A stretch of DNA of 64,000 bases from Microbacterium invictum (GTDB lineage: Bacteria > Actinomycetota > Actinomycetes > Actinomycetales > Microbacteriaceae). A program made the position numbers and the translations under genes. The first letter of the stretch is position 1. Each line of letters opens with the position of its first letter. The notes below the pieces were generated by a model, which did not search any database, was not told where the DNA came from, and was given only the letters and a program-made list of their open reading frames with translations. Location of the stretch: contig NZ_CP139779.1 in the NCBI RefSeq assembly GCF_034421375.1, forward strand, positions 2,480,001 to 2,544,000, read 5' to 3'. Below, one piece after another: positions 24,651 through 34,819 of this stretch.

Positions 24651-25091
24651 ATGGCACCGACGCCGCCGGCACCGGCCCGTGCACCCAAACCCCCTTCGGG
24701 CGCGCGAGAGCTTTCGGAGTACTTCGCGCCGCAGCGCACCTCGACCGAGGCGCTCCCCGACCCGCAGGTCTTCATCGAAAACCTCACGCGCGGCGTCCTG
24801 GAGGTGTTCGCCGGCGTGCGCGAGGTCGAACAGCTCGCTCGCTGGCTGACGGAGGACGCCTACCGCAAGCTCCTCACCCGCGCGAACCTCGCCGCCCGGG
24901 CGCGCAGCGCCCGCGGGGTGCCGGCCAAGCGCCCGGTGCACCAGATCCTCACCATCCGTCACTCCTCCCCCGCCGACGGCATCGTCGAGGGCGTCGTCGT
25001 GGTCGCCGGACCGGCACGCACCAGGGCGGTGGCCGTGCGTCTCGAGGGTATGGACGGTCGGTGGCGCACGACGTCGCTGGCGCTGCTCTGA
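24651..25091 (+). CDS. Rv3235-family conserved protein
   Basis: 146 residues: a Pro/Ala-rich basic N terminus (about 1-30), then a helical segment (QVFIENLTRGVLEVFAGVREVEQLARWL) and a compact beta-rich C terminus (VHQILTIRHSSPADGIVEGVVVVAGPARTRAVAVRLEG). It fits the small actinobacterial Rv3235 family usually found near secA. Function is unknown; gene-neighbourhood conservation hints at a secretion-linked or envelope-linked role. The ribosome-binding site is weak (GCGAGAG directly before ATG). A TTATCCCCA DnaA-like 9-mer (24562-24570) lies in the upstream gap. Confidence 0.68.
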   Translation: MAPTPPAPARAPKPPSGARELSEYFAPQRTSTEALPDPQVFIENLTRGVLEVFAGVREVEQLARWLTEDAYRKLLTRANLAARARSARGVPAKRPVHQILTIRHSSPADGIVEGVVVVAGPARTRAVAVRLEGMDGRWRTTSLALL

Positions 25092-25106
25092 CGCGCTGCG
25101 GCCCCC

Positions 25107-25175
25107 GTTGTCGAGCGAGCGCAGCGAGCCGAAACGCCCGGCACCTCGTTTCGTCTCGTCGCTGCGCTCAACGAC
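25107..25175. repeat. Inverted pair of a GTTGAGCGAGCGCAGCGAG-type repeat
   Basis: Left copy 25107-25136 (GTTGTCGAGCGAGCGCAGCG.. to GAAACG) and right copy 25147-25175 in reverse orientation (CGTTTCGTCTCGTCGCTGCG..CAACGAC), separated by 10 bases. Together they can fold into a long stem with internal mismatches. The pair fills the 103-bp gap between the convergent Rv3235-like and aminotransferase genes and may act as a bidirectional terminator. A related single copy lies at 61931-61957. Confidence 0.8.
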
Positions 25176-25194
25176 CGAGTGGCCCCGGTCGCGC

Positions 25195-26421
25195 CTACTG
25201 GCGGTAGGACGACAGGAAGTTGCCGAGACGCTCGATCGCCTCGCTGAGCACCCGCGCCTCCGGCAGCGTGACGATGCGCACATGGTCGGGGGTCGGCCAG
25301 TTGAAGCCCGTCCCCTGCACCAGCAGGACGTGCTCGGCGACGAGGAAGTCGTAGACGAGCTTGGCGTCGTCACGGATCTCGTACACCTCGGGATCGAACC
25401 GCGGGAAGGCGTACAGCGCACCCGCGGGCCGCACGCAGGTCACTCCGGGAATGGCCTCGAGCCCCTCCCAGGCCGCGTCGCGCTGCTCGTGCAGACGCCC
25501 GGTCGGCGCGATCAGGGCGTCGATCGACTGGACGCCCGACAGGGCCGCCTGCACGGCGTGCTGCGCGGGCACATTGGGGCAGAGGCGTGTCGAGGCGAGC
25601 AGCGTGATGCCCTCGAGGAATCCGGCCGCGTGCTCCTTCGGCCCGGTGATCACGAGCCATCCCGAGCGATAACCCGCGACCCGATAGGTCTTGCTCAGAC
25701 CGTTGAAGGTGAGGCACAGCAGGTCGGGGGCGACGGCGGCCATCGGGATGTGCTCGGCGTCGTCGAAGACGATGCGGTCGTAGATCTCGTCGGCCAGCAG
25801 GAGCAGCGAATGCTCGCGGGCGATGTCGGCGATGCCCTCGAGCACCTCGCGGGTGTACACCGCCCCGGTGGGATTATTGGGGTTGATCACCACGATCGCC
25901 TTCGTGCGATCGGTGATCTTGGAGCGGATGTCTTCGAGATCGGGCTGCCACCCCGCTGACTCGTCGCAGTGGTAGTGCACCGGCGTCCCGCCGCCCAGAC
26001 TCGTCATCGCCGTCCACAGCGGGTAGTCCGGCGCGGGGATGAGCACCTCGTCGCCCTCGTCGAGGAGCGATTGCATGGTCATCGTGATCAGCTCGGAGAC
26101 GCCGTTGCCGAGGTACACGTCGTCGGGGTCGACCGGGGGGAACCCGGGGGTCTGCTCGTAGCGGTACACCACGGCGAGCCGGGCGGACATGATCCCTCGG
26201 CTGTCGCTGTAGCCGTGAGCATGGGGTACGGCATCGATCATGTCCCGGACGATCTGGTACGGCGCGTCGAACCCGAACGCCGCGGGGTTGCCGGTGTTCA
26301 GCTTCAGGATGTTGTACCCCTCGGCCTCGAGCCGCTGCGCCTCCACGAGGGCCTGCCCGCGGATCTCGTAGAGAACGTCGCGGAGCTTTCGCGATTGGTC
26401 GAGCGGGCGAAGGAGCGTCAT
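25195..26421 (-). CDS. PLP-dependent aminotransferase (class I, AlaA/AspC-like)
   Basis: 408 residues of fold-type I aminotransferase. Markers: KLNTGNPAAFGF at the start, LGNGVSELI, NPNNPTGAVY, ADEIYDRIVFDD and the PLP-lysine motif FNGLSKTYRVAGYRSGW. The length, the RPLDQSRKLRDVLYEIRG N terminus and FNWPTPDHVRIVTLP near the end resemble alanine transaminases such as E. coli AlaA and mycobacterial Rv0337c. Probable reaction: pyruvate/glutamate to alanine/2-oxoglutarate. The ATG at 26421 lies 6 bases after TATCCT. It is a separate transcription unit downstream of secA. Confidence 0.87.
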   Translation of the reverse strand: MTLLRPLDQSRKLRDVLYEIRGQALVEAQRLEAEGYNILKLNTGNPAAFGFDAPYQIVRDMIDAVPHAHGYSDSRGIMSARLAVVYRYEQTPGFPPVDPDDVYLGNGVSELITMTMQSLLDEGDEVLIPAPDYPLWTAMTSLGGGTPVHYHCDESAGWQPDLEDIRSKITDRTKAIVVINPNNPTGAVYTREVLEGIADIAREHSLLLLADEIYDRIVFDDAEHIPMAAVAPDLLCLTFNGLSKTYRVAGYRSGWLVITGPKEHAAGFLEGITLLASTRLCPNVPAQHAVQAALSGVQSIDALIAPTGRLHEQRDAAWEGLEAIPGVTCVRPAGALYAFPRFDPEVYEIRDDAKLVYDFLVAEHVLLVQGTGFNWPTPDHVRIVTLPEARVLSEAIERLGNFLSSYRQ

Positions 26422-26427
26422 CGGTTC

Positions 26428-26433
26428 AGGATA
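26428..26433 (-). promoter_or_regulatory. -10 box for the aminotransferase (leaderless)
   Basis: TATCCT on the minus strand, 6 bases before the ATG. Confidence 0.5.
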
Positions 26434-26480
26434 GCGGCGGCGCCCCGCCCGGAACCGACCGGGGAGACCGTCCAATCGCC

Positions 26481-26497
26481 CGCCCGTGGACCGGGCG
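26481..26497 (-). terminator. Small hairpin after secA
   Basis: CGCCCG / CGGGCG (6 bp, 5-base loop), 6 bases beyond the secA stop on its strand. A weak terminator candidate in the 81-bp gap to the aminotransferase. Confidence 0.35.
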
Positions 26498-26502
26498 GCG
26501 AC

Positions 26503-29322
<2,820 letters not shown>

Positions 29323-29354
29323 GCAAATCTCCATACTGTCGGGCGAACCTCCCC

Positions 29355-29360
29355 ATGTTA
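29355..29360 (-). promoter_or_regulatory. Candidate -10 box for secA
   Basis: TAACAT on the minus strand, giving a leader of about 25 bases with GGAG before the GTG. On the plus strand the same bases overlap a near-DnaA box, TTATCCACC (29358-29366, 8 of 9 matches). Confidence 0.4.
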
Positions 29361-29425
29361 TCCACCCGTGACCTTGGCGTGGGCTGGGCGAGCATCGCGG
29401 TGACCCCGATGTTGCCGGGCATGCA

Positions 29426-29431
29426 TATACT
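29426..29431 (+). promoter_or_regulatory. Candidate -10 box for padR
   Basis: TATACT 33 bases before the padR ATG, next to an ATGCAT palindrome (29421-29426) that could be an autoregulatory site. Confidence 0.4.
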
Positions 29432-29464
29432 CGAGCCCGCCCCTGCAGCGAAAGCGAGAGACGG

Positions 29465-30043
29465 ATGTCGGTACCGCACAGCCTGCTCGCCATCCTCGAT
29501 CAGGGTCCCTGCTACGGCTATCAGCTGCGCGCCGAGCACGCCCGGCGCACGGGCGCGGATCACCCGCTGAACGTCGGTCAGATCTACCGGACACTCGAAC
29601 GGCTCGAGCGGGACGGCCTGGTTGAGCGAGGAGATCCCGACGCGCAGGGTCACATCTACTGGAGCATCACCCCGGCGGGGTCCGAGGCGGTGGCGGAGTG
29701 GTTCGGCTCCCCGTCCCCGCGTGCCCGCGCCGGACGCGAGGATGTCGCAGCCAAGGTCGCCCTGGCCGCGAGCCTTCCCGGCGTCGACGTCGCTGCGGTG
29801 GTGTCGCTGCAACGCCGGTCCTCGGCCGCCGAGCTGGCGCGGGTGCGCCGCGAGCGGGACGACGCCGAGCAGGCGGGTGCCCTTTCGCGGTCCCTCGTCC
29901 TGGCCGCCCGCCGGGACGCCCTCGAGGCGGAGCTGGGGTGGCTCGATCACGCGGCCGAGGTGCTGGCGCGGCATCCGGATCACGTCCTCACCGTCGCTCT
30001 GGCGACCCAGAAGCCCCGGCGAGGGCGGCCTCCGCGTCCCTGA
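29465..30043 (+). CDS. PadR-family transcriptional regulator
   Basis: 192 residues. The N-terminal winged helix (about 1-80) has the PadR pattern [20 protein letters not shown] and [19 protein letters not shown]-terminal helical dimerisation region (about 90-180; [30 protein letters not shown]) follows, as in the Vir/PadR-s2 class. These repressors usually control a drug or lipid transporter, or an envelope gene. None adjoins it here: secA diverges upstream and a coiled-coil protein follows after 100 bp with its own promoter. The likely effector is unknown. Confidence 0.87.
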   Translation: MSVPHSLLAILDQGPCYGYQLRAEHARRTGADHPLNVGQIYRTLERLERDGLVERGDPDAQGHIYWSITPAGSEAVAEWFGSPSPRARAGREDVAAKVALAASLPGVDVAAVVSLQRRSSAAELARVRRERDDAEQAGALSRSLVLAARRDALEAELGWLDHAAEVLARHPDHVLTVALATQKPRRGRPPRP

Positions 30044-30131
30044 GGCAGGGCCCGGTTACGCCGTGGGCGAAGCGGCCGCTCCCGACGTCGTTCCCCAGCC
30101 GTTCTCCAGCGGTCCGCTCGAGCGGGAACCG

Positions 30132-30137
30132 TAGGAT
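30132..30137 (+). promoter_or_regulatory. -10 box for the coiled-coil protein gene (leaderless)
   Basis: TAGGAT, 6 bases before the ATG at 30144. Confidence 0.55.
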
Positions 30138-30143
30138 CGGACC

Positions 30144-31496
30144 ATGGCCGGATTCTGGGGCAGTCGCAAGAAGGAACGCGAAGAACTCGCTGCGCAGGAC
30201 GCCGATCTCGCCCGCCGGGCGCAGACCGCCCTCGTCGCCACCGACGAGCGCATCCGCGTCACCACCGACGAGCTCGCCTTCGCCGAGGCGGAGCTGGGCA
30301 CAGGCCCCACCGGCGACCTCCGCGAGGCGCTCGAGTCGGTGCGCACCCACATGGGCGAGGCCTTCCACCTCCACCAGCTCAACCACGACGAGATCCCCGA
30401 CACCCCGGAAGAGCTGCGCACCCGCAACGCACGGATCGTGCAGCTGTGCGAGTGGGCCGAGGAGCTGCTGGATGACCGCACCGAGGCGCTCGCCGAGCCG
30501 ATCGCCCGGGCCCGTCGCGCGCCGGAGATCATCGCCGGGGTGCGGCGCGACGCCGAACGGCTGCGCGGGCGACTGCCGCAGGCCCGCGAGACCGTGACCC
30601 GGCTCGGGGCGCGCTACTCGGCGGATGCGCTCCGTCAGATCGAAGCGAACCCCGCCGAGGCCGAGCAGCTCCTCGGGTTCGCCGAGCACAGCGCGGGCAT
30701 CGCCGAGCGCCGCCGCGAGGCCGGTCAGCGCGAGCAGGCGAATCTTGCGCTCGAGGCGTGCACCGAGGCGGTGCGACGCGCCGAGACGCTCATCGACGCC
30801 GTCGAGACGTACGAGGTCGAGGCCCTGCGCGCCGAGTCGACCCTCGCCGCGGTGGTGGAGGACTCCCGCGGCGACCTCATCGCCGCACGCTCGGCGCCCC
30901 AGACCGCGGGTGTCGCCGAGGCGATGGGCGAACTGCAGGCGGCGCTGGCCGCCCTTCCCGCCGCAGGCGTCAACACCGACCCGTTCGCGCAGCTGACCCG
31001 CCTGCGCACGGCGAACACCGCCCTCGACGAGGCGGTCGCCAAGGCGCGCGAGCGCGCCGCGCGCCCGATCCCCGATATCGCCCACGTGCGGCACTCGATC
31101 GACGACGCCGACCGGCAGCTCGCCGTCGCACGGGATGTCATCGCGGGCCACCGCGGGTGGATCGGCGCCGACGCCCGCACCCGCATCGCCGAGGCCGAGC
31201 GCATCCGAGTCGACCTCGACCGATACCTCGGCACCTCCGCGTCGGCGGCGATCGACATCGACGAAGATCACCGCGAGCAGGCGATGACGATGTCGCGACG
31301 GGTCGCGCACCTGGCGAGCGAAGCGCTCCAGCTCGCCCAGCGAGACATCGACTCCTCACGTCCGCAGAACGGTCCCGACCAGTGGGGCGGCGGCGGATGG
31401 GGCGGCGGACGCGGCAACAGCGGTGGGAGCGGCCTGATGGGCGGCATCCTCGGGGGCCTTGTGATCGGCAGCCTCCTCGACGGCTTCATGGACTGA
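30144..31496 (+). CDS. Coiled-coil protein with Gly-rich hydrophobic tail (TPM-protein C-terminal-like)
   Basis: 450 residues, almost wholly charged helix (about 10-395) with Glu/Arg/Ala heptad-like stretches. A Gly/Trp-rich linker (QWGGGGWGGGRGNSGGSG) and a terminal hydrophobic segment (LMGGILGGLVIGSLLDGF) follow, able to enter the membrane or pack as a glycine-zipper. The helical part resembles the C-terminal region of actinobacterial TPM-domain proteins, but no TPM domain precedes it. The start is well set by TAGGAT six bases upstream. Possible roles in envelope organisation are inference only. Confidence 0.65.
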   Translation: MAGFWGSRKKEREELAAQDADLARRAQTALVATDERIRVTTDELAFAEAELGTGPTGDLREALESVRTHMGEAFHLHQLNHDEIPDTPEELRTRNARIVQLCEWAEELLDDRTEALAEPIARARRAPEIIAGVRRDAERLRGRLPQARETVTRLGARYSADALRQIEANPAEAEQLLGFAEHSAGIAERRREAGQREQANLALEACTEAVRRAETLIDAVETYEVEALRAESTLAAVVEDSRGDLIAARSAPQTAGVAEAMGELQAALAALPAAGVNTDPFAQLTRLRTANTALDEAVAKARERAARPIPDIAHVRHSIDDADRQLAVARDVIAGHRGWIGADARTRIAEAERIRVDLDRYLGTSASAAIDIDEDHREQAMTMSRRVAHLASEALQLAQRDIDSSRPQNGPDQWGGGGWGGGRGNSGGSGLMGGILGGLVIGSLLDGFMD

Positions 31497-31521
31497 TGCC
31501 GTCCTGACCGACGACGCAAGG

Positions 31522-31550
31522 ATGCCCCGGGCGAATCGCGCCCGGGGCAT
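31522..31550. terminator. Strong bidirectional terminator hairpin
   Basis: ATGCCCCGGGCG and CGCCCGGGGCAT pair over 12 bp without mismatch around a 5-base loop, in the gap between the convergent coiled-coil and hpf genes. Confidence 0.85.
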
Positions 31551-31567
31551 CCGACGTTCTCAGGGGC

Positions 31568-32227
31568 TCAGGAGACCAATTGCGCAGGCTCCGCCTGGGT
31601 GGTCAGCGCGATCACGCCGTAGTCCCAGCCCTTGCGGCGGTAGACCACGCTCGGGCGGTCGGTGCGGACGTCGATGAAGAGGAAGAAGTCGTGTCCGACG
31701 AGTTCCATGCGGTCCACGGCGTCCTCGACCGTCATCCACTCGGCGTCGAATTCCTTCGTCCGGATGACGACCGGGGTGTACTCCTCCTCGTCGGCGTCGC
31801 CGCTGATGATCGGCACCTCACCGGTGGCGACGGCGCGCAGCACATCGACGGATGCGGGCTCGACATCGATGCCCTCCAGCGCCCCCGTGCCCTTCTCGAA
31901 CTTCGCCCCGCGCGGATGGTTGCGGGCATCCACGCGCTTGTCCTTCGCGCGACGCAGCTGCTCGCAGAGCTTGTCGACCGCGAGGTCGAGGGCGGTGAAC
32001 TTGTCGGCGTCCGTGGCCTCCGCGCGCACGATCGGGCCCTTGCCCGTGACGGTGAGTTCGACGGTGTGGTCCTCGATGTGACCGTTGCGATACGTGCGGT
32101 GGGTGACCTTGACATCCAGCCGCTGCGCCCGCGGCGCGAGGTGTTCGATCCGGGGCGCCTTCTCTTCGACGACCGACCGGAACCGATCGGTGATACCGAC
32201 CCCCACGCCGACGATGCTGCTCTCCAT
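31568..32227 (-). CDS. hpf: Ribosome hibernation promoting factor, long form
   Basis: 219 residues. An N-terminal S30AE domain (about 1-105; ESSIVGVGVGITDRF, VELTVTGKGPIVRAEAT, DKLCEQLRRAKDK) binds the 30S decoding region. A linker leads to the C-terminal dimerisation domain (about 155-212; DAEWMTVEDAVDRMELVGHDFFLFIDV, VVYRRKGWDYGVIAL) that pairs ribosomes into 100S particles. The ATG at 32227 is fixed by a full AAGGAGG site 6 bases upstream; the longer frame has no support. In M. tuberculosis the homologue Rv3241c also lies between comF and secA1. Confidence 0.95.
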   Translation of the reverse strand: MESSIVGVGVGITDRFRSVVEEKAPRIEHLAPRAQRLDVKVTHRTYRNGHIEDHTVELTVTGKGPIVRAEATDADKFTALDLAVDKLCEQLRRAKDKRVDARNHPRGAKFEKGTGALEGIDVEPASVDVLRAVATGEVPIISGDADEEEYTPVVIRTKEFDAEWMTVEDAVDRMELVGHDFFLFIDVRTDRPSVVYRRKGWDYGVIALTTQAEPAQLVS

Positions 32228-32337
32228 GTCAGACCTCCTTGATCCGGTCCGCCCGGACAAGGGCAGACCCTCAGTCGCCTCTGTATACACGGCAGTGTGC
32301 GTGTGTCCCCCCACCGTAGTGCCGGGGCGCCCGCGTG

Positions 32338-33042
32338 TCACGCGTGACGGAGGTCGGATCCGCTCCGAGTTTCCGATGAGCGCCGGGGGGTCGCCGCGAC
32401 CGTGGCGGCCGCCGCCACAGGCAGCCCCGCCGCGCGCAGTGTCCGAGTCGCTTCGACGAGCGTCGCACCCGTGGTGAGGACGTCGTCGACGACGACGATC
32501 GGGCGATCGCCCACCCGCGCCGTGTGACGCGCGCGCACGCGAAGGCTGCCGGCGACGTTCCGGGCCCGGGCGTCGCGATCGAGCCCGCGCTGGTCGGCGA
32601 CCGTGCGCGCCGGTGCGAGGAGAGGGATGACGGGCAGCCCGGTCCGGCGGGCGAGGAGCGGTGTCACCGCGAAACCCCGTCGTCGCAACGCCGGCCGCGA
32701 CGACGGCACCGGGACGAGGACCGCCTCACCGGCCACGCCCGCGGCGCGGACGGCCGCGCGCAGCGCGAGCCCGAGCGGCACGGCGAGCCCGGTGCGGCCG
32801 TCCTCCTTCAGACCGCGGATGACGCGGGCCGGAACCCCCTCGAACGCGAGGGCGCTGTGGACCCGCACCTCGTCGTCGAGCAGTCGCCGTGTCGGTGCCG
32901 GGACGAGGGACCCGCGGCATCCGTCGCAGAGAGCCTCGTCCGCCACGCCGCATCCGGCGCAGTCGACGGGGAGAAGGAGGGCGAGCGCGTCGGCGAGCGA
33001 CGCGGACAGAGAGGCCGAGATCGACCCTGACACCGGCGGCAT
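32338..33042 (-). CDS. comF: ComF-like phosphoribosyltransferase-fold protein
   Basis: 234 residues. An N-terminal zinc-finger-like segment has cysteines at 28, 31, 39 and 42 (CAGCGVADEALCDGC). A PRTase domain follows with the PRPP-loop VVVDDVLTTGATLVEA and the upstream LVPVPSSRPALRRRGF signature. ComF proteins support DNA uptake in naturally competent bacteria; in most actinobacteria the role is unproven. The ATG at 33042 was chosen because it directly precedes the conserved part. It lies between lpqB and hpf, as in mycobacteria. Confidence 0.85.
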   Translation of the reverse strand: MPPVSGSISASLSASLADALALLLPVDCAGCGVADEALCDGCRGSLVPAPTRRLLDDEVRVHSALAFEGVPARVIRGLKEDGRTGLAVPLGLALRAAVRAAGVAGEAVLVPVPSSRPALRRRGFAVTPLLARRTGLPVIPLLAPARTVADQRGLDRDARARNVAGSLRVRARHTARVGDRPIVVVDDVLTTGATLVEATRTLRAAGLPVAAAATVAATPRRSSETRSGSDLRHA

Positions 33043-33130
33043 ACCGCCAGCCTGGCGCGCCCAGGCCCGCGGCGGGTGCGACGCCGGGCCATCGGTGGAC
33101 AACCCCCGCCCGCCCGAGCCTGGGGAGGAG

Positions 33131-34819
33131 TCAGCGGGGCGACCCCTGCTGAATCGCGAGGACCACGATGCCCTCCGCCGTCTGCGTCCAGTTCGCCCCT
33201 CGGCGGATGAAGAGGCTCCCCTGATCGGTGTGGACGCGCAGGGTCGAGGCGGAGTTGCCTCCGGCGAGGGTGTCGGCACCGGCGGGGGCCGCGGTCTCGG
33301 TGCCCTCACCCCCGACGACCTGCTCCCGCAGGCGCGGCTCGCTGCCCGCGTCGATGAGCGCGGCGATCGAGGAGTCGTCGAGCCAGGCGACGGACGACAC
33401 GGGACCGTCGAGATCGGCGAGCACGACGGGGTCGCCGAGTCCGCTGGGCACGCCGTCCCCGTCTCTGATCACGCCGGCGACGCTCAAGGTGGTCCGCCCT
33501 CCGGCGGTCACGGCTGCGGCCAGACGCGTGCCGTCGCGCGAGAGCGCCATCGCCGAGAGGGTGGCCGCCCCCGGCCACGCGTTCGCGATCTCGATCGGCC
33601 CGCTCGGCACCCACGCCCGGAGCGCCGAGGGCGCGGTCTCGGGAACGCTCCACACATAGCCGAACGCGTCGATCGTCGGCGCGACCAGTGCCGGGCGCTG
33701 GTCGAAGACCTGCACGTCGCCGTCGGCGTCGATCCTGCCGGTCCACCCGTCCGCGGCGAACCGCGAAGCGGCGAAGACGCGGTCGGGCGAGAGGGCCAGC
33801 GCGTCGACCTCCGCCGCCTGCTCCAACGCGTCCGACAGACCGGGCACCGGATCGAGTTCGTCGCCGGTGAGGAATCCGAACCCGCCGGCGGTGACGACGA
33901 GCGGCTGCGCGGCGACCCGGGTGGAGCGGACGGCGACCGCCGCCGCGTCGACCTCGGACGACCCGACCCGCATCTGAACCCGGGTGACCCCGGCCGAGGC
34001 GAGACTCTCGTCGAGCTGGGTCTGCATCCGATCGAGGGTCGGCTGCTCGAGGGTGAGGGCCGCTTCATTCAGGCTCACCTGCGCCTCACCCACCGAGACC
34101 GGCACCGCGGTGGGGCTCAAAGCCACGCCGTCGGGGAACGCCGAGACCACCGAGCCCGCGAGCCACTCCACCGGCGACCCTTCGATCAGGGCGGCGGCGA
34201 TGCGGGTGGGGGCGTTGGTGGTCGGGAACCACCGCTCATCAGGCACCAGGTACTGCCAGGTCGGGTCGAAGTAGGCCAGGGTGTACCGGTCGAACGCGGT
34301 GACGAACGAGTCGCGGTCCAGGACGATGCCGTCCGGCGCCTGGCTGATGCGCCACTCCCCGTCCTCCTGCTGCAGGAGCTCGAACCGCAGGGGCGGCGTG
34401 CCTCCGGTCGCCGGCTCGTAGACCCCGGTCGCGTCCACGGTCGCCGTGGGGGCGACCGCGACCTCGACGGCGTTCTCGCCGACGGCGAGGGGGGTGCGGG
34501 TCGTGCCGGTGGGTTCGATGATCACCCCGGCCGTCGGATCCCACGTGTCGCGCAGGGCGGGGGCGAGGAACTCGCGCGCACGCGCCCAGTCGCTGACCGG
34601 TCCCGCACCGGCGCGCAGGAACCCGTCGACGATCTCCTCCGGCGTCGCACCCGCCTGCGGCCGATCGGGCAGCCGCAGGAAGTCGGGTCCGGGCAGCTGC
34701 TCCCCCACCGAGCGCCCGCCCTGCACCGTGCCCGTGAGCGGGAGCCCCGCGCACGCCGTGAGCGCCAGGGCGGCTACGACAGCGACCGCGAGGGCGCGCA
34801 GTCCGCGAGCGGCTCTCAT
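33131..34819 (-). CDS. lpqB: Lipoprotein LpqB (MtrAB-associated)
   Basis: 562 residues. A signal peptide (MRAARGLRALAVAVVAALAL) ends in the lipobox LTAC with lipidated Cys23. A GerMN domain follows (about 190-310; AAALIEGSPVEWLAGSVVSAFPDG), then a beta-propeller-like C-terminal region (GTRLAAAVTAGGRTTLSVAGV). LpqB sits on the outer membrane face and tunes the MtrB sensor. Its start overlaps the mtrB stop (ATGA). The order mtrA-mtrB-lpqB is the conserved actinobacterial cell-envelope and cell-division signalling operon. Confidence 0.95.
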   Translation of the reverse strand: MRAARGLRALAVAVVAALALTACAGLPLTGTVQGGRSVGEQLPGPDFLRLPDRPQAGATPEEIVDGFLRAGAGPVSDWARAREFLAPALRDTWDPTAGVIIEPTGTTRTPLAVGENAVEVAVAPTATVDATGVYEPATGGTPPLRFELLQQEDGEWRISQAPDGIVLDRDSFVTAFDRYTLAYFDPTWQYLVPDERWFPTTNAPTRIAAALIEGSPVEWLAGSVVSAFPDGVALSPTAVPVSVGEAQVSLNEAALTLEQPTLDRMQTQLDESLASAGVTRVQMRVGSSEVDAAAVAVRSTRVAAQPLVVTAGGFGFLTGDELDPVPGLSDALEQAAEVDALALSPDRVFAASRFAADGWTGRIDADGDVQVFDQRPALVAPTIDAFGYVWSVPETAPSALRAWVPSGPIEIANAWPGAATLSAMALSRDGTRLAAAVTAGGRTTLSVAGVIRDGDGVPSGLGDPVVLADLDGPVSSVAWLDDSSIAALIDAGSEPRLREQVVGGEGTETAAPAGADTLAGGNSASTLRVHTDQGSLFIRRGANWTQTAEGIVVLAIQQGSPR

